DNA of 64,000 nt from Capra hircus. Lineage: Eukaryota > Chordata > Mammalia > Artiodactyla > Bovidae. This document shows positions 21,405-32,545 of the stretch, in pieces. Position numbers and translations under genes: made by a program. How positions within the stretch are numbered: the first letter of the stretch is position 1; every line of letters begins with the position of its first letter. The notes beneath the pieces were generated by a model. The model had not been told where the DNA came from. It saw nothing but the letters and a program-made list of their open reading frames with translations, and ran no database searches. The stretch is from assembly GCF_001704415.2 (NCBI RefSeq), contig NC_030821.1, forward strand, positions 36,811,210 through 36,875,209, given 5' to 3'.

Positions 21405-21999
21405 TTGTTGTTGTTCAGTCACTCAGTCATGTCCGACTCTTTGCAACCCCATGGACTGTGGCACACCAGGCTTCCCTGTCCATCACCAACTCCTGAAGCT
21501 TGCACAAACTCATGTCCAGTGAGTTGGTGATGCCATCCAATCATCTCATCCTCTGTTGTCCCCTTCTGCTCCTGCCTTCAATCTTTCCCAGCATCAGGGT
21601 CTTTTCCAGTGAGTCAGTTCTTTGCATCAGGTGGCCAAAGTATTGGAGTTTCAGCTTCAGCATCAGTCCTTCCAATGAATATTCAGGACTGATTTCCTTT
21701 AGGATGGACTGGTTGGATCTCCTTGCAGTCCAAGGGACTCTCAAGAGTCTTTTCCAACTTCACAGCTCAAAAGCATCAATTCTTGGGTGTTCAGCCTTTT
21801 TTTATGTTCCAGCTGTCACACCCATACATGACTACTGGAAAAACCATAGCTTTGACCATACAGATCTTTGTTGGCAAAGTAATGTCTCTGCTTTTTAATA
21901 TGCTGTCTAGGTTGGTCATAACTTTTCTTCCAAGGAACAAGCATCTTTTAATTTTATGGCTACAGTAACCATTTTAAATTTTCATGGCTGCAGTAACAA
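21405..21999 (-). mobile_element. BovB 3' fragment inserted in L1
   Basis: A 5'-truncated BovB with a perfect 12-bp target duplication, ttttaaaattag, at 21393-21404 and 22000-22011. Its truncated end carries a duplicated stretch of roughly 28 bp (about 21950-21999), apparently made during integration. The host L1 continues on both sides. Confidence 0.93.
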
Positions 22000-22011
22000 T
22001 TTTAAAATTAG

Positions 22012-22190
22012 TAACCAATATCAAACCACAGATTCAGGAATATTAGAATACCAAGCAGGATAAACACCAAAAACACCTTCATACATGGGCATAGTATATT
22101 TAAGCTGCAGAACACTAAAGGCAAAGAAAATCTTGGAGCAACGAGTAAAATCATAATCTTGAAAATTCTCAGATTGTATCAGTGTGCTAG
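22012..22190 (+). mobile_element. L1M ORF1, continuation
   Basis: The words 'caaaccacagattcaggaat' and 'accaagcaggataaacacc' continue L1 ORF1 after the BovB insertion. The frame is not open. Confidence 0.72.
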
Positions 22191-22296
22191 TAGCATGTGA
22201 CAAAGGATAAAATGTAAGCAAAATTTTTCTTCTCTTATACATAAGGCATATACACAGACTAGCTCTAGGTAGTAATAGATTTCATATACTCTCTAT

Positions 22297-22641
22297 TACT
22301 TCAGAGATACTGCCTCAAGATTCAGTTCCAGGCCACCACAATAAAGCGAATATGACAATAAAATAAGTCACATGAATTTTTTGGTTTCTCAGTGCATGTG
22401 AAAGTTACCTTTATATTATACTGATATACTGTAATTCATTAAGTATGGCATAGCATTATGTCTAAAAAAACACTGAACATACCTTATTTCAATAATGAAA
22501 TAATGCTGTTGGCAAAATGTTGCTGACAGACTTGATCAATGTAAGGTTGCCATAAACCTTCAATCTATTAAAAAAGAACAAAACATGCAATGTCTCTGAA
22601 GCACAATGAAGCAAAGTGCAATAATAGGAGATATGTCTGTA
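22297..22641. mobile_element. Tigger1-type (Tc1/mariner) non-autonomous remnant
   Basis: Both ends resemble the Tigger1 terminal inverted repeats: 'ccaccacaataaagcgaat' on the left and 'ggagatatgtctgta' on the right. 'atagcattatgtctaaaaaa' is also characteristic. The transposase interior is missing, leaving about 345 bp. Confidence 0.8.
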
Positions 22642-22794
22642 CATACTATAAAACGGTGAGGACAGCAACAGTATGGGAGTTAGAAAGAGGACATAAAATT
22701 TTTGAAACACTAGAGGGAAATGATAGATTAAAAAAGAAAAACATATCAGCAAAATTATACCTACACTGAAGAATTTAAGATCATTAAAAAGAAC

Positions 22795-22933
22795 ATGATG
22801 TCTGACTCTTTGGGACCCCATGGACTATACAGTCCATGGAATTCTCCAGGTCTGGAGTGGGTAGCATTTCCCTTCTCCAGGGGATCTTTGCAACCCAGGG
22901 ATCAAACCCAGGTCTCCTGCATTGCAGGCAAAT
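22795..22933 (-). mobile_element. Bov-tA SINE, shortened
   Basis: On the minus strand it has the B-box-like 'ggtttgatccctgggttgc' and part of the Bov-A body, with internal deletions around 22825-22850. Confidence 0.85.
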
Positions 22934-23809
22934 ATACCAAAAAAACTGAGAAGAATATAATCCTAGGAGGAGGAAGAGAATTGAAGTGGGAAAGAGAGAA
23001 AAAATGTTTTTTCTTACCTATGTTGTATACATACACACACACATATACATATGTGTGTATATATATATACTTGTGTAGAATGTATATAGTCTGGAATATG
23101 ATTTTTTAAAACTACCAATCTTTCTGTGTAGATCCTGTCTTAATATTGAAGAATGGAGGATAGGTCTGAATTTCTCCTACTGCACTGTTAATTGAAGGGC
23201 ACAATTAACATGGAGAACTCTATAAGAATACAAATTATTTCTCTCCACAAAGCCTTCAAATGTCATGTTAGGAGATAGTGCTTCAAAGGGAAATAATTTG
23301 TTCCTAGAACACAATTTTTCATTTAAACACAATCTTCATTTTGAAGAGAAAACAAATAGACACAATATAACCCAGCTGGCCTTATGCCCACTTATGTCCC
23401 ACAAGTGCCATGTAAAACCATGAAAGGAACCACATCAAGGCAGATTAGACCACTGAGAACTTCAAGGAAATCACATCTGCCACACATGATTTATCTGTGG
23501 ACCTTTGTTAGAAAAAGCAAGCCAAGTGACCCAGGGCTAATGGGAACAGTCATCAAATTGGAAGTTATCTTCTGAAATGAAGTGAAGAACCAAGAATCTT
23601 GAAAAAGTCTGCAAAGGTCATCAACTTCATAGACATGGGGCTTGCTTTCTTTTAGGGAATAATTTAAAAAAAAAAAGCATAATGCTATTCATTGTGCTTA
23701 AAGGCATTTTTATCCTCACAAATTGGACAACCTTTTATTCTCTCCTTTCAGCCCAAGGAAGAGCTGCTTAATTAGTTTGTTTTTATTTTTACAAACTAAT
23801 GGGCTTACC
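22934..23809. other. No gene recognised
   Basis: AT-rich unique sequence with a CA/TA microsatellite near its start. No convincing open frame is present. The 63-codon frame at 23384-23575 has no family features. Confidence 0.55.
23029..23072. repeat. Compound (CA)n/(TA)n microsatellite
   Basis: A short (AC) run passes through 'catatgtgtgtatata' into (TA) units. The tract is interrupted and partly palindromic. Confidence 0.85.
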
Positions 23810-23998
23810 TGGTGGTTCAGTGGTAAAGAATTTGCCTGCCAATGCAGGAGACATGGGTTCAATCCCTAGGTCAGGAAAATCCCCTTGAGAAGGAAATGGC
23901 AACCCACTCCGGTATTGTTGCCTGAGAAATCCCATCGACAAAGGAGCCTGGCAGGTTACACTCGGGTTGTGAAAGAGTTGGACGTGACTTAGTGAGTA
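23810..23998 (+). mobile_element. Bov-tA SINE
   Basis: The head 'gggcttacctggtggttcag', the B-box-like 'gggttcaatccctagg' and the complete Bov-A body are present. Approximate target duplication: acaaactaat and acaaattata. Confidence 0.92.
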
Positions 23999-24089
23999 AA
24001 CAACAAATTATAATAAACTTTTTTAGCATTTAAAATATTTCTGAAACATCTCATATATCATTTACAATCTAGAAGTCAGTGTTGTGTAG

Positions 24090-24310
24090 TATGTTAGGAA
24101 AATGAGCTACAAAGCCACACTGCCTGAAAAAGCACCCCAGCTATGACACTTACTGTTCTAGTGAAATTCATCAAATATATACCTCCCTGTGTCTTGATTA
24201 CCTCAGCATGAGAATCGTGAACTAGAGCACATTTCATCCTTGTTGTAAGGATTGAGTGAGATACAATAAACATATTTCTCACAGCCCTCCTTGGAACAAA
24301 TTAACACCAA
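24090..24310 (+). mobile_element. MIR SINE fragment
   Basis: It shows MIR order with 'cagctatgacacttactgtt', 'ttgattacctcagcatgaga' and 'ggattgagtgagatacaata'. It is about 30% diverged by eye. Confidence 0.7.
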
Positions 24311-24490
24311 TGAAGAATAGTTGTTAAAATCCTCATATCAACCTCATGAGGTAGATCCTCATGCTACAGACAAGAATGCTCAGACCTTGAGAGGGAAAGC
24401 AACTGGTCCAAGATTTTACAAATGGTAGGTGGAAACGGTGGAGACAGAGTGCAAATCCAGTTCATTCTGACTACAAAACCCCTGCTCTCA
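24311..24490 (-). mobile_element. MIR SINE fragment
   Basis: Reversed MIR order on the plus strand: 'atcaacctcatgaggtagat', then 'gagagggaaagcaactggtc', then 'caaatccagttcattctgac'. It lies back to back with the plus-strand MIR. Confidence 0.75.
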
Positions 24491-24689
24491 GCGCTCATTA
24501 AAATAGATTATTTTGTAACTTTTTCGTATCACAGTCTTTTGCCTTTACACTTGGATATAAACTCAAGAAAGTCAAAATTAGCTGTACCTTCTAGTTGTAG
24601 ATTTTCCTGTGTGGCCCAGATCAGTACCCTGGAAATACATGGGCAAAAGTTGGCGAAAAAGAGAAAATTGACACTTATAAAGTACTGAA

Positions 24690-24800
24690 GAAATGTCTGC
24701 CAAGAACTAGGGCCAGATACTGAAATAAATTTCATCCATATTTAATCTTTCCAACAATCTCAAGGGGCAAGTGTTAATATCCCTGTTTTACAGATGTTAT
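24690..24800 (-). mobile_element. MIR SINE fragment
   Basis: A short piece containing 'ttaatctttccaacaatctc' and 'tgttttacagatg', the central part of a minus-strand MIR. Confidence 0.6.
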
Positions 24801-24869
24801 ACAGATGTTGTTGAGAGGATAAATTTTTCTTTCCTCAGACTGTATTTTCTTTGTGGAATGCACACAGTA

Positions 24870-25105
24870 AATGAGAGCAAGACCTTAAAGCCAAATCAAG
24901 CTTGGTAAGAAGCTTAGTTCAGCTACTTACTGAAGTGTGTTATTTGGAGTTATAAAACTTCTCGGAGATTCATCTGTAAAATGCAGATAGCACATACAAC
25001 CTCTATCAAGGGGTAATTGCATTAAATAAGGCAATATGCATAAAGCCCACTATAGAATCACTGTAAGCAGTTAATAAATGTTAGTTATTGTTATTACTGT
25101 TGTTA
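24870..25105 (+). mobile_element. MIR SINE fragment
   Basis: It contains 'gttcagctacttactgaagt', 'attcatctgtaaaatgcaga' and 'cagttaataaatgttagtta' in family order. Confidence 0.72.
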
Positions 25106-26042
25106 CACTATTAATATGAGTTTCAGTAGAGTCAACTGAAGTGAAAGGACCTTTATTCAACTTTACCCTGACCGTCAGTGTCTGTTTTAAAATGAGAAAT
25201 ATCCTCTTTAAAATGAGAAAGCTTTGGAGGTCAATTACACAGGTAATTGAATCAGTTTAAACAACTCCACTGGGCAGAACCTGTCCAAAATAATCATTGT
25301 TTCAGTAAAACAGTTGATAGGACTATTTTAAATAAAACAGTAAAAATATTACTTCCTGACAGAAGTATTACCTATAGGTTTATAGAAATAGGCAGCCTGT
25401 GGACTGCAGATAGAAATTGTATGCAGCAAGCATTTCCTCTGAAGCTAAAGGATATGACCTTAGAAAGGACAATGCAGCCAAATTTATTGAGACTTTATCA
25501 TCATTTGTTGGTTGCACTTCAGATGTCCAAAATCCCTTGGGGTAGAAAACTTCACACATAATATTTTTATTTTAGAAACTATGATAAACTCTGTTTTATC
25601 CAGAATGATCAGTAAATTGAGAGTGCTAGTTATAATCAAATAATATTTGTCAAATATCCTAAGTTAATTAAAAGCTAGAATATTCAATCAAATATTATAC
25701 TGTCAGTAGTAAACATAGCAGTCAACTTTCAGCAAGTAAAATGCTTTCTTTTGACTGTTATGAAACTGCTTTAGAATCTTAGTGTGTCCCAGTGTTATCA
25801 TTAGAAAGCTTAACTGTTATGATAACATAAAATTTCAGTGTAAAGTAAGGAAGATTTTCTCACACTGAGCAGTTCCAAAATGAGATGGGTAACACTAGAA
25901 TTTTGAGGATTCCGTTTGCAGGGAGATTTAAACAAAGGCTGCAGGACTGCTTGCCTGGAATGTTGCAAACCAGATGTTGACATGGAGCGAGGAGTTCCAG
26001 AATTGATGTTTCCCACAGCTGATTATCTTCATTTTCTAGAAC
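25106..26042. other. No gene recognised
   Basis: Unique AT-rich sequence. The 104-codon open frame at 25247-25561 has ordinary composition and no recognisable domain, and nothing around it suggests an exon. Confidence 0.55.
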
Positions 26043-26335
26043 TGTGATAGGAAAGTACCACCAGTTGGGTGGCTTAAACAGCAGCAGTTTATTTTGTCCA
26101 ATTCCAGATGGAGGTGTCATCAGAGTGGATTTCTCCTGGGGCCTCTGTGGCTTGTAAATCATCTCCTGTGTCTTCACGTGGTCTCTTCACTGTATGTTTG
26201 TGTCCTGTTCTGATCTATTTTCATAAGGACATCAATCGTATTGAATAAGAGGTCACCCTAATGGCCTCATTTCACTTCAAAACCTCTTTAAAGACCCTGT
26301 CTCCACATAGTCATCTTCTGAGATACTGTTTGCTT
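26043..26335 (-). mobile_element. MLT1 LTR, right part (minus)
   Basis: 'ggtggcttaaacagcagcag' followed by 'cacgtggtctcttcactgta' matches the reversed MLT1 LTR. It continues after the Bov-A insertion at 26336. Confidence 0.75.
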
Positions 26336-26451
26336 GGTTGGTTTAGTCGCTAAGTCGTGTCCAACTCTTGCTACCCCAGGGACTATAGCCTGCCAGGCTC
26401 CTCTGCCCATGGGATTCTCCAGGCAAGAATACTGGAGTGGGTTGCCATTTT
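26336..26451 (-). mobile_element. Bov-A fragment inside MLT1
   Basis: Minus-strand Bov-A unit from 'ggtttagtcgctaagtcgtg' to 'gagtgggttgccattttgg'. The tRNA-like head is missing. Confidence 0.88.
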
Positions 26452-26510
26452 GGAGTGATGATTTCAATAACTGAATTTGGGGGATACACAATTCAGTCCC
26501 TAACACTGGT
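26452..26510 (-). mobile_element. MLT1 LTR, left part (minus)
   Basis: 'gggggatacacaattcagtc' corresponds to the first part of an MLT1 LTR in reverse, completing the element split by Bov-A. Confidence 0.65.
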
Positions 26511-26620
26511 TTTGTAAGAGAATCACTTGGGGACTTTGTCAAGGATTCTGAGTTCTTTAGAACCACTCTTGAAGATTGGAAGGTCAAGGAAATTGCATTT
26601 TTAGCAAGGATCCAGTAGGC
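26511..26620 (-). mobile_element. Possible hAT-Charlie (MER20-type) remnant
   Basis: 'gagaatcacttggggact' and 'aaattgcatttttagcaagg' resemble the central part of short non-autonomous hAT elements. The terminal repeats are not recognisable. Confidence 0.4.
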
Positions 26621-26720
26621 ATTGGTTTGGTGTTCATTTGTTTGCTTGTTTGTTTTTAAGTAGCATAAGATATATCTCAAGCTTGCTCAACTAAAATAGA
26701 GAACTCCTTAGATTACACAT

Positions 26721-27280
26721 AGCAGCCATGAAATTAAAAGAGCCTTACTCCTTGGAAGAAAAGTTATGACCAACCTAGATAGCATATTCAAAAGCAGGGA
26801 CATTACTTTGCCAACTAAGGTCCGTCTAGTCAAGGCTATGGTTTTTCCAGTGTTCATGTATGGATGTGAGAGTTGGACTGTGAAGAAAGCTGAGAGCCAA
26901 AAAATTGATGCTTTTGAACTGTCGTGTTGGAGAAGACTCTTGAGAGTCCCTTGGACTTCAAGGAGATCCAACCAGTCCATTCTGAAGGAGATCAGCCCTG
27001 GGTATTCTTTGGAAGGATGATGCTAAAGCTGAAACTCCAGTACTTTGGCCACCTCATGCAAAGAGTTGACTCGGAAAAGACTCTGATGCTGGGAGGGATT
27101 GGGGGCAGGAGGAGAAGGGGACAACAGAGGATGAGATGGCTGGATGGCATCACCGACTCGATGGATGTGAGTCTGAGTGAACTCCGGGGATTGGTGATGG
27201 ACAGGGAGGCCTGGCGTGCTGTGATTCATGGGGTCACAAAGAGTCGGACATGACTGAGCAACTGAACTGAACTGAACTAG
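26721..27280 (+). mobile_element. BovB LINE 3' fragment
   Basis: A 5'-truncated copy that begins in the C-terminal part of the protein region ('agccatgaaattaaaagagc') and ends with three AACTG-type repeats. The words 'ttacaca' on both sides (26714-26720 and 27281-27287) may be a 7-bp target duplication. Open pieces of 84 and 109 codons overlap in different frames, with stops and a codon loss between them. They encode KVRLVKAM, MYGCESWT and LQYFGHLM motifs. Confidence 0.93.
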
Positions 27281-27287
27281 CTTACAC

Positions 27288-27639
27288 AACTGAACATTTC
27301 AAGACTAAAGTTTCTTTTCCTAGATCAAGAAGCTAAATGACACTATAGTATAAATAATGCTTTAGCAGCCTCACTGTCCTTTCTACATTTCTTCCATCTG
27401 TTTTCTCAGTGTCACCTCCATTTCTCAGTTCCCTGGTGGTTGGAAGATGGCTTGACCAAGCCCTCATGTCTTCAGAGGTTCATGTTTAGCAGAATTGAGG
27501 GTAAATCTGGTTAACTTTTTACAATACAATACCTAATACAAAAGATACAAAGTATATAATTATACAAATCATAATTCAAAGTTTACTTTTGTAAGAGATT
27601 ATTAATGCTGATAGTGTTGACTTAGTGCTTAAGCATTAA
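27288..27639. other. No gene recognised
   Basis: Unique sequence without an open frame or named repeat. Confidence 0.55.
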
Positions 27640-27840
27640 CCTGTATGCTGACTGCATCATATGTGCATTTATATTCACATTAGGTGCAGTGATTCTCACC
27701 ATCATACAGAGAGGAAAACTGAGTCTCCCAGAGGCTATTTCTTGCCCAAGGTGTCAGAGTGAATAAAAGAGACAGAGCTGGAATTCACATTTCAACACTG
27801 TGGTTTTCAAATTCTCACTTCTAAATGCCATATTCTGCTG
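27640..27840 (-). mobile_element. MIR SINE fragment
   Basis: 'catcatacagagaggaaaac', 'cttgcccaaggtgtcagagt' and 'gagctggaattcacatttca' follow minus-strand MIR order. Confidence 0.72.
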
Positions 27841-28879
27841 CTCATTTATGTGCTAATTATGGGTTTTAGCACTTTTTTTCTTAAAATTGATTAATTTTCA
27901 TTAAACATTTTCCTTATAAACTTTTTTCCTTTTAATTTTACTGAGTAATCCCTGACCGCCCTGTGTAAGTTGAGTGTCTATAGCATTGTGACTTGACTGA
28001 CTTTTATTGTGAAAAATTAATCACCATAAGTTTTATCAGCCATCAGCTCACATAGATACAAGGAAAGTTTTTTCTTGGTGAAGAGAACTTTTAGAATTGA
28101 TTCTCCTGGTGGTTTCCAAATGCACCATCCAGTAGGGCGACTTAGCATCAGTAAATGTTACTTTACGTCCTGGAGTTAGCTCTCTCCATCAGAGCTGCAC
28201 TACCTGAAATGTCAAAAGTTTTGATGATAAAAGGAAAACATATTCTTTATCCTACTCATCCTTATGTACTAAAAAGACCATTTGTCGGCCTGTCATTTAC
28301 AAAGTTGTCATCCAAACTTTCTTAGCCCTCGCCACAGGAACCTTTATAAGGTGACAACGTCTTAATTCAATTTAGTATAGGCAAATAGAAAAACAGTAGT
28401 CCAGAAATGCTTCTTAACTCCCCTACTGAAGCTGTGAGTCCCACCTGATAACTACCAGCTTGACAAGATAACCAACTTGCAGACGGCAAAAAAAAAAACA
28501 AAAAAAAGAAAATAAAAAAACAGCATTCACTGTGAGTTGTCCTTATTCAGCTAAGTACGTTTATTTCACTGTTGGACTGTAGCAAAGTGTTGGTAGGTCT
28601 TTCCCTGGAATGTGGGCAAGATGCCTATGTCCTGTTGCTGAGAAAATGCATATAAATGCCCAAGCCTGTTTAGTGGTCTTTACCAAAAATAGCTTGGCCT
28701 TTTGACTCACCCAGGCTGCCGGTAAACTGTTTTTTTTTCCCCCTCTCCATAGATACACTAAATCTAGTAACATCACGTCAGTGCATTCCAAATTGGAGGC
28801 AACACTGACTTTGTTTTAGTTTGGGAATCCTTATTATTCGTTCATAAGTTGGATCAGAGAACACTGGGAGAAGAAGGAT
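27841..28879. other. No gene recognised
   Basis: AT-rich unique sequence with an A-rich tract at 28489-28524. The 76-codon minus-strand frame at 28561-28791 has no recognisable features. Confidence 0.55.
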
Positions 28880-29020
28880 CTAACAGATATTCAGCCTTCA
28901 GTCCAGCCTCGTAGATTTATAGATAAGAAGCAGAAGCCCAGAAAGGTTAAGTGACCCACACAAGCACACATTGCTGGTAAGTGGCAGACCCAAAATAACT
29001 CTGGGCTGCTAATGCGTGAA
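28880..29020 (-). mobile_element. MIR SINE fragment
   Basis: 'agataagaagcagaagccca', 'aggttaagtgacccacacaa' and 'ggtaagtggcagacccaaaa' are the reversed MIR core. Confidence 0.7.
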
Positions 29021-29682
29021 GCAGTCTGTTTTCTGCCAGGGTCTCAGCCGGAGATTTCATGGGTGGGTTGTGCCAGGTCCCCCTCAAGAGCAGTTTGGGG
29101 GAGTGATGGCAAGATATGAGTCTTGTCTGCCCTTGTATTTACAGAATTTTCATTTGGTCATGTGCTGCTTTCGCAAGAAGGAATTTGAGAATCAAATAAT
29201 ACAAAAACCAGGAAAGCAAATAGATATTCTGATGCTCAAACTTGACCATGGGTGGCTTTTTAACAGGGCCTTTAGGGAAAGCTAGTTTGCATTAGCAAGC
29301 TTCTCTGAGGTCTTTCGATGCCCCTCAGTCATTCCTGTGGCTCAGGTGTCTAAGCCTCACACCTTCCCAGGTGGTCCAAGTGCACTGTTTTGTACAGAGA
29401 AAGGATCCCAACAGTCTGCTCTTTACCCAGTGATCAAAACTTCTGTTTCTCCGTATGCTTTGAGAGCTGGGCCAAAGTTTCATTTTCATAGAGATCTTTT
29501 CTTTTCTCTCTCAGATCTTCCTCTCGTCTGCTTGAATTTCAGGATAGGCTTTCGTTGTGTTTTGTTTTCCACTGAAAAGGGTATAAATTACTTCTATTTT
29601 ATTCAATCTGATAGTCCTGTCTGTAACGTGACGGTGGGATTTGCAGTTACAAGATGAAATCTGATCACACTAAAGAAGGGCT
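29021..29682. other. No gene recognised
   Basis: Two adjacent open frames of 89 codons (29016-29285) and 106 codons (29337-29657) lie on the plus strand, but neither has a recognisable domain, and no splice or promoter context supports either. I treat them as chance. Confidence 0.45.
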
Positions 29683-29866
29683 TCCCTGGTGGCCCAGCAA
29701 AGAATCTGCATGCAATGCAGGAGACCAGGGTTCAATCCCTAGATCAGGAAGATCCCCTGGAGAAGGAAACGGCAACCCACTCCAGGATTCTTGCCTGGAC
29801 AATCCTATGGACAGAGGAGCCTGGAGGGCTATAGTCAATGGGGTCACAAGAGTCGAACTCGAATTA
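29683..29866 (+). mobile_element. Bov-tA SINE
   Basis: The head 'gcttccctggtggcccagca', the B-box-like 'ggttcaatccctagatc' and the complete Bov-A body are present. Confidence 0.93.
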
Positions 29867-29989
29867 GTGACGAAACCACCACCACTAGCAAAGATGGCAA
29901 GTATGCCTTTGCTGAGTAGCTATTAAATTTCTCTTTAAACAAATATCCAGAATATAATAAAACCTGAATAATAACTGTTTCAGTTTAAA

Positions 29990-30140
29990 AGGGAGTAAAT
30001 CGGGCACAGATCATGGAGCAGCACTTATTGTGGATGCCAGTTTTACAAGTGAGGAAAGCGATCCTCAGAAAATAAGGAATGTGGGTCAGGTACAAAGCTA
30101 GGAAGTGAAAAAATAGGAATTTAGAGCTTTATTTATATCT
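29990..30140 (-). mobile_element. MIR SINE fragment
   Basis: 'acaagtgaggaaagcgatcc' and 'ggtacaaagctaggaagtga' mark the reversed MIR core. Confidence 0.6.
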
Positions 30141-30239
30141 GAGGCTCACTAGGGGTCTTGTTCTTTCCATTTTGCCAGGCAGCCAGTCTCTATAACCATT
30201 TGACTGTCAAACTGTTTGACTTTTTAATGGGAATATTAA

Positions 30240-30345
30240 AATCTGTTGTGAAGTGTTTTAACATTCATTATGTCCTTTGCTCTTTCTAAAGCTTTGAAAG
30301 GAAACTAGATGTTACTTTACCCATTTGAAAAGAACGATACCTGAG
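30240..30345 (-). mobile_element. MIR SINE, left part
   Basis: 'ttactttacccatttgaaa' leads into 'gatacctgag', which is repeated after the following insertion. The MIR continues at 30633 with 'cttcagagaagttagttgac'. Confidence 0.7.
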
Positions 30346-30622
30346 GGTATGTTGCTGTTTCTTTTCTTTTCTTTCTTTTTTTGTTTGCATTAGCAAAATG
30401 GCAAAATAGAAAGACCCTGAATTCATCTCTCAGGAGAACAGCCAGATCACATCTGCAGAATAACCATATAAGAAAAAGACCAAAACCTACTAGAAAAGAT
30501 CTACAACTGAAGACATAAAGAAAGAACCCAAATGACATGAGGTTTCCCACCATCCCTATATTGAGATGCAACTGCCAAATAAAATTGTACAATATTGAAA
30601 AATAAAATTAAATTTAAAAAAA
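30346..30622 (+). mobile_element. Short L1-derived insertion with target duplication
   Basis: A 277-bp insertion flanked by a perfect 10-bp duplication (gatacctgag, 30336-30345 and 30623-30632). Internally it reads like the L1 5' untranslated region in sense ('gcaaaatggcaaaatagaaa', 'gaaaagatctacaactgaag'), then jumps to an A-rich end ('aataaaattaaattt'). That suggests an internally deleted L1 transcript. The pyrimidine-rich start is unexplained. Confidence 0.6.
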
Positions 30623-30632
30623 GATACCTGAG

Positions 30633-30720
30633 CTTCAGAGAAGTTAGTTGACTTACCCAAAATTGACTGCCCGGAAGCAACTAATATGGGGCTCAAATCA
30701 AAGTCTTGTAAGTCTACAAA
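30633..30720 (-). mobile_element. MIR SINE, right part
   Basis: 'agttagttgacttacccaaa' continues the reversed MIR interrupted by the L1-derived insertion. Confidence 0.68.
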
Positions 30721-31824
30721 GTGAATAGTGAAAAGCATTGGCAAAGTGGGCTCAAGAGACCCAGGCTCAAGTTCAAACTATTCATTCCACTTATTTGAAG
30801 TATATCCCAGACAGATTACTTATATCTGTGATATTCAGTTTCTAGCTGTCTGCTAAGTGGGACTGAAATAACACCCTGTGGCTGGATTGTTATGAAATAA
30901 ATCTGAAATATCTTTTCTGACTAAAAAGTAATTTATATGTGCTATGAGTAAAATCATTTAAAAAGTTATAGCTTTTACAGCTTAAGAGTTCAAACTTTAA
31001 AACAATATTAAAAGTTAAGAGACTATAACCAAATACAAAATAAAAAGATTTTTAAAAGTTAATAGATCCATTTATGATGTGACTGTGGAAATTCTCTTTT
31101 GCTCATAAAGGTTATTTAATCAGTTTGATCCTCACAAGTAGGTGCTCATTTAATTATTTTGGCCATTTTCTCTTCTAACTTGATAATCTATAAGATAATT
31201 AGAAATGCTCAGTGTCTGTTACCTCCAGGATATCTGTGTAAGCTATAATTATGAAAATACATCTTAAGCAGATTTCTAGATCCTGAAAAGTAATACAGTT
31301 CATACCCTAGTCCTTTTTCTTCTTTCCTTTCTAGTAATTAGGGGCTATTTGAGGGAGAAAAACCGTGATGTGGATGAGTAAAAGATGACATTTTTGAAAG
31401 GCTAATGGAGGCAGATTTTTAAAGGAGGCTCTGTATATAATACATGAGATTATGTTCATTTATCAGCAAAAATCTAGTTGAGAGAATCAAAGCAATACTT
31501 GTCTAAGAGTTCATTTCTTCTTCAAATTAATCACTATCACATTTTTCTTAAGCCTTTACTTTTAAAATGACATTTTCAGTAAGCTGAGGAATATAAACAT
31601 TCTAATACCTTTCACACAGCTTTTTTCCTGCATTGTAATTGACAATTTTAAAAAACAAGATGAATGCATTCAAAACAAAGAACAAAACAAGGGTGTACAT
31701 TTGATTTTAGTTACTCTCTGCTGCACTTGGTAATAAAATGCCCAGTTGGAATTGGTCTTCCCTCTTCCTGCAGGGTGACATCTTTAACCCAAAGGAACCA
31801 GTGGTTTTTGTGGGAATTGAGATG
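30721..31824. other. No gene recognised; one weak MIR
   Basis: About 30755-30890 resembles a plus-strand MIR ('ccaggctcaagttcaaac'). The rest is unique AT-rich sequence. Confidence 0.5.
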
Positions 31825-31935
31825 GGAACAAATGCTTATTAAGCACCAGTAATATGTTAGACACTAATCCTCATGATGATGCTGTGAGTTAGATATTAGG
31901 GTCCTCAGTTTTAGTTGAGAAAATACACTCAAAAG
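31825..31935 (-). mobile_element. MIR SINE fragment
   Basis: 'ttattaagcaccagtaatat', 'ctaatcctcatgatgatgct' and 'cctcagttttagttgagaaa' follow minus-strand MIR order. Confidence 0.7.
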
Positions 31936-32374
31936 TTTGTTTTTCTTCAAATGCCACGACAGGCTGATGAAGACCAACTCTGAGTGATTCTAAATCTGCT
32001 GTCTACTCTAGGCTTTGTAAGGAAATCTCTCTGTAGGCTCTGCCTTTTTCATACCCCTTTCTCCTTCATTGGTCATGCTTTATAACTGGTGAGTGTCTGT
32101 GTGTCTTCTGCCTTATGGAAACTCTCAAGTGTTAATGTACCAGGTTTCATGGTTTGTAAAGTTATATACAGTAGACTAAAGCACAGATAAGTGCAGCTTC
32201 TCAGTCAAGGGGTATTAAGGAAATCTTTTGGATGGCAATCAAATAGAGGTGTTGGTATTAACAAGTGAAAAACGACCTGTTCTATTTCATATAATAAAAT
32301 CAGTTCATCACAATGTCTACCAAGGCAAAGCACTGAGGACTAGTACTGGAATGTTCAGCAGACTAGCAATCAAG
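31936..32374. other. No gene recognised
   Basis: Unique sequence with no notable open frame. Confidence 0.55.
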
Positions 32375-32545
32375 AACTGTTTTTTTCCAGGTATGAATTT
32401 GCCAATTATAAATCGTGGGAGTCAATTAACCTCATGATTTTCAACTATAAGATAAAAATTATAGTCTTTCTGCCACCTCATAAGATTGATTTAAAGATAA
32501 AATGAGACATTGTAGGTAAAAATTGTTTGTATTCCTATAAAACTG
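32375..32545 (+). mobile_element. MIR SINE fragment
   Basis: 'agtcaattaacctcatgatt', 'gccacctcataagattga' and 'taaagataaaatgagacatt' follow plus-strand MIR order. Confidence 0.6.

Noticed and set aside
29016..29657. Two neighbouring plus-strand frames of 89 and 106 codons as a possible gene
   Set aside because: They are in different contexts, with no shared domain, no promoter or splice signals, and no similarity I can recognise.
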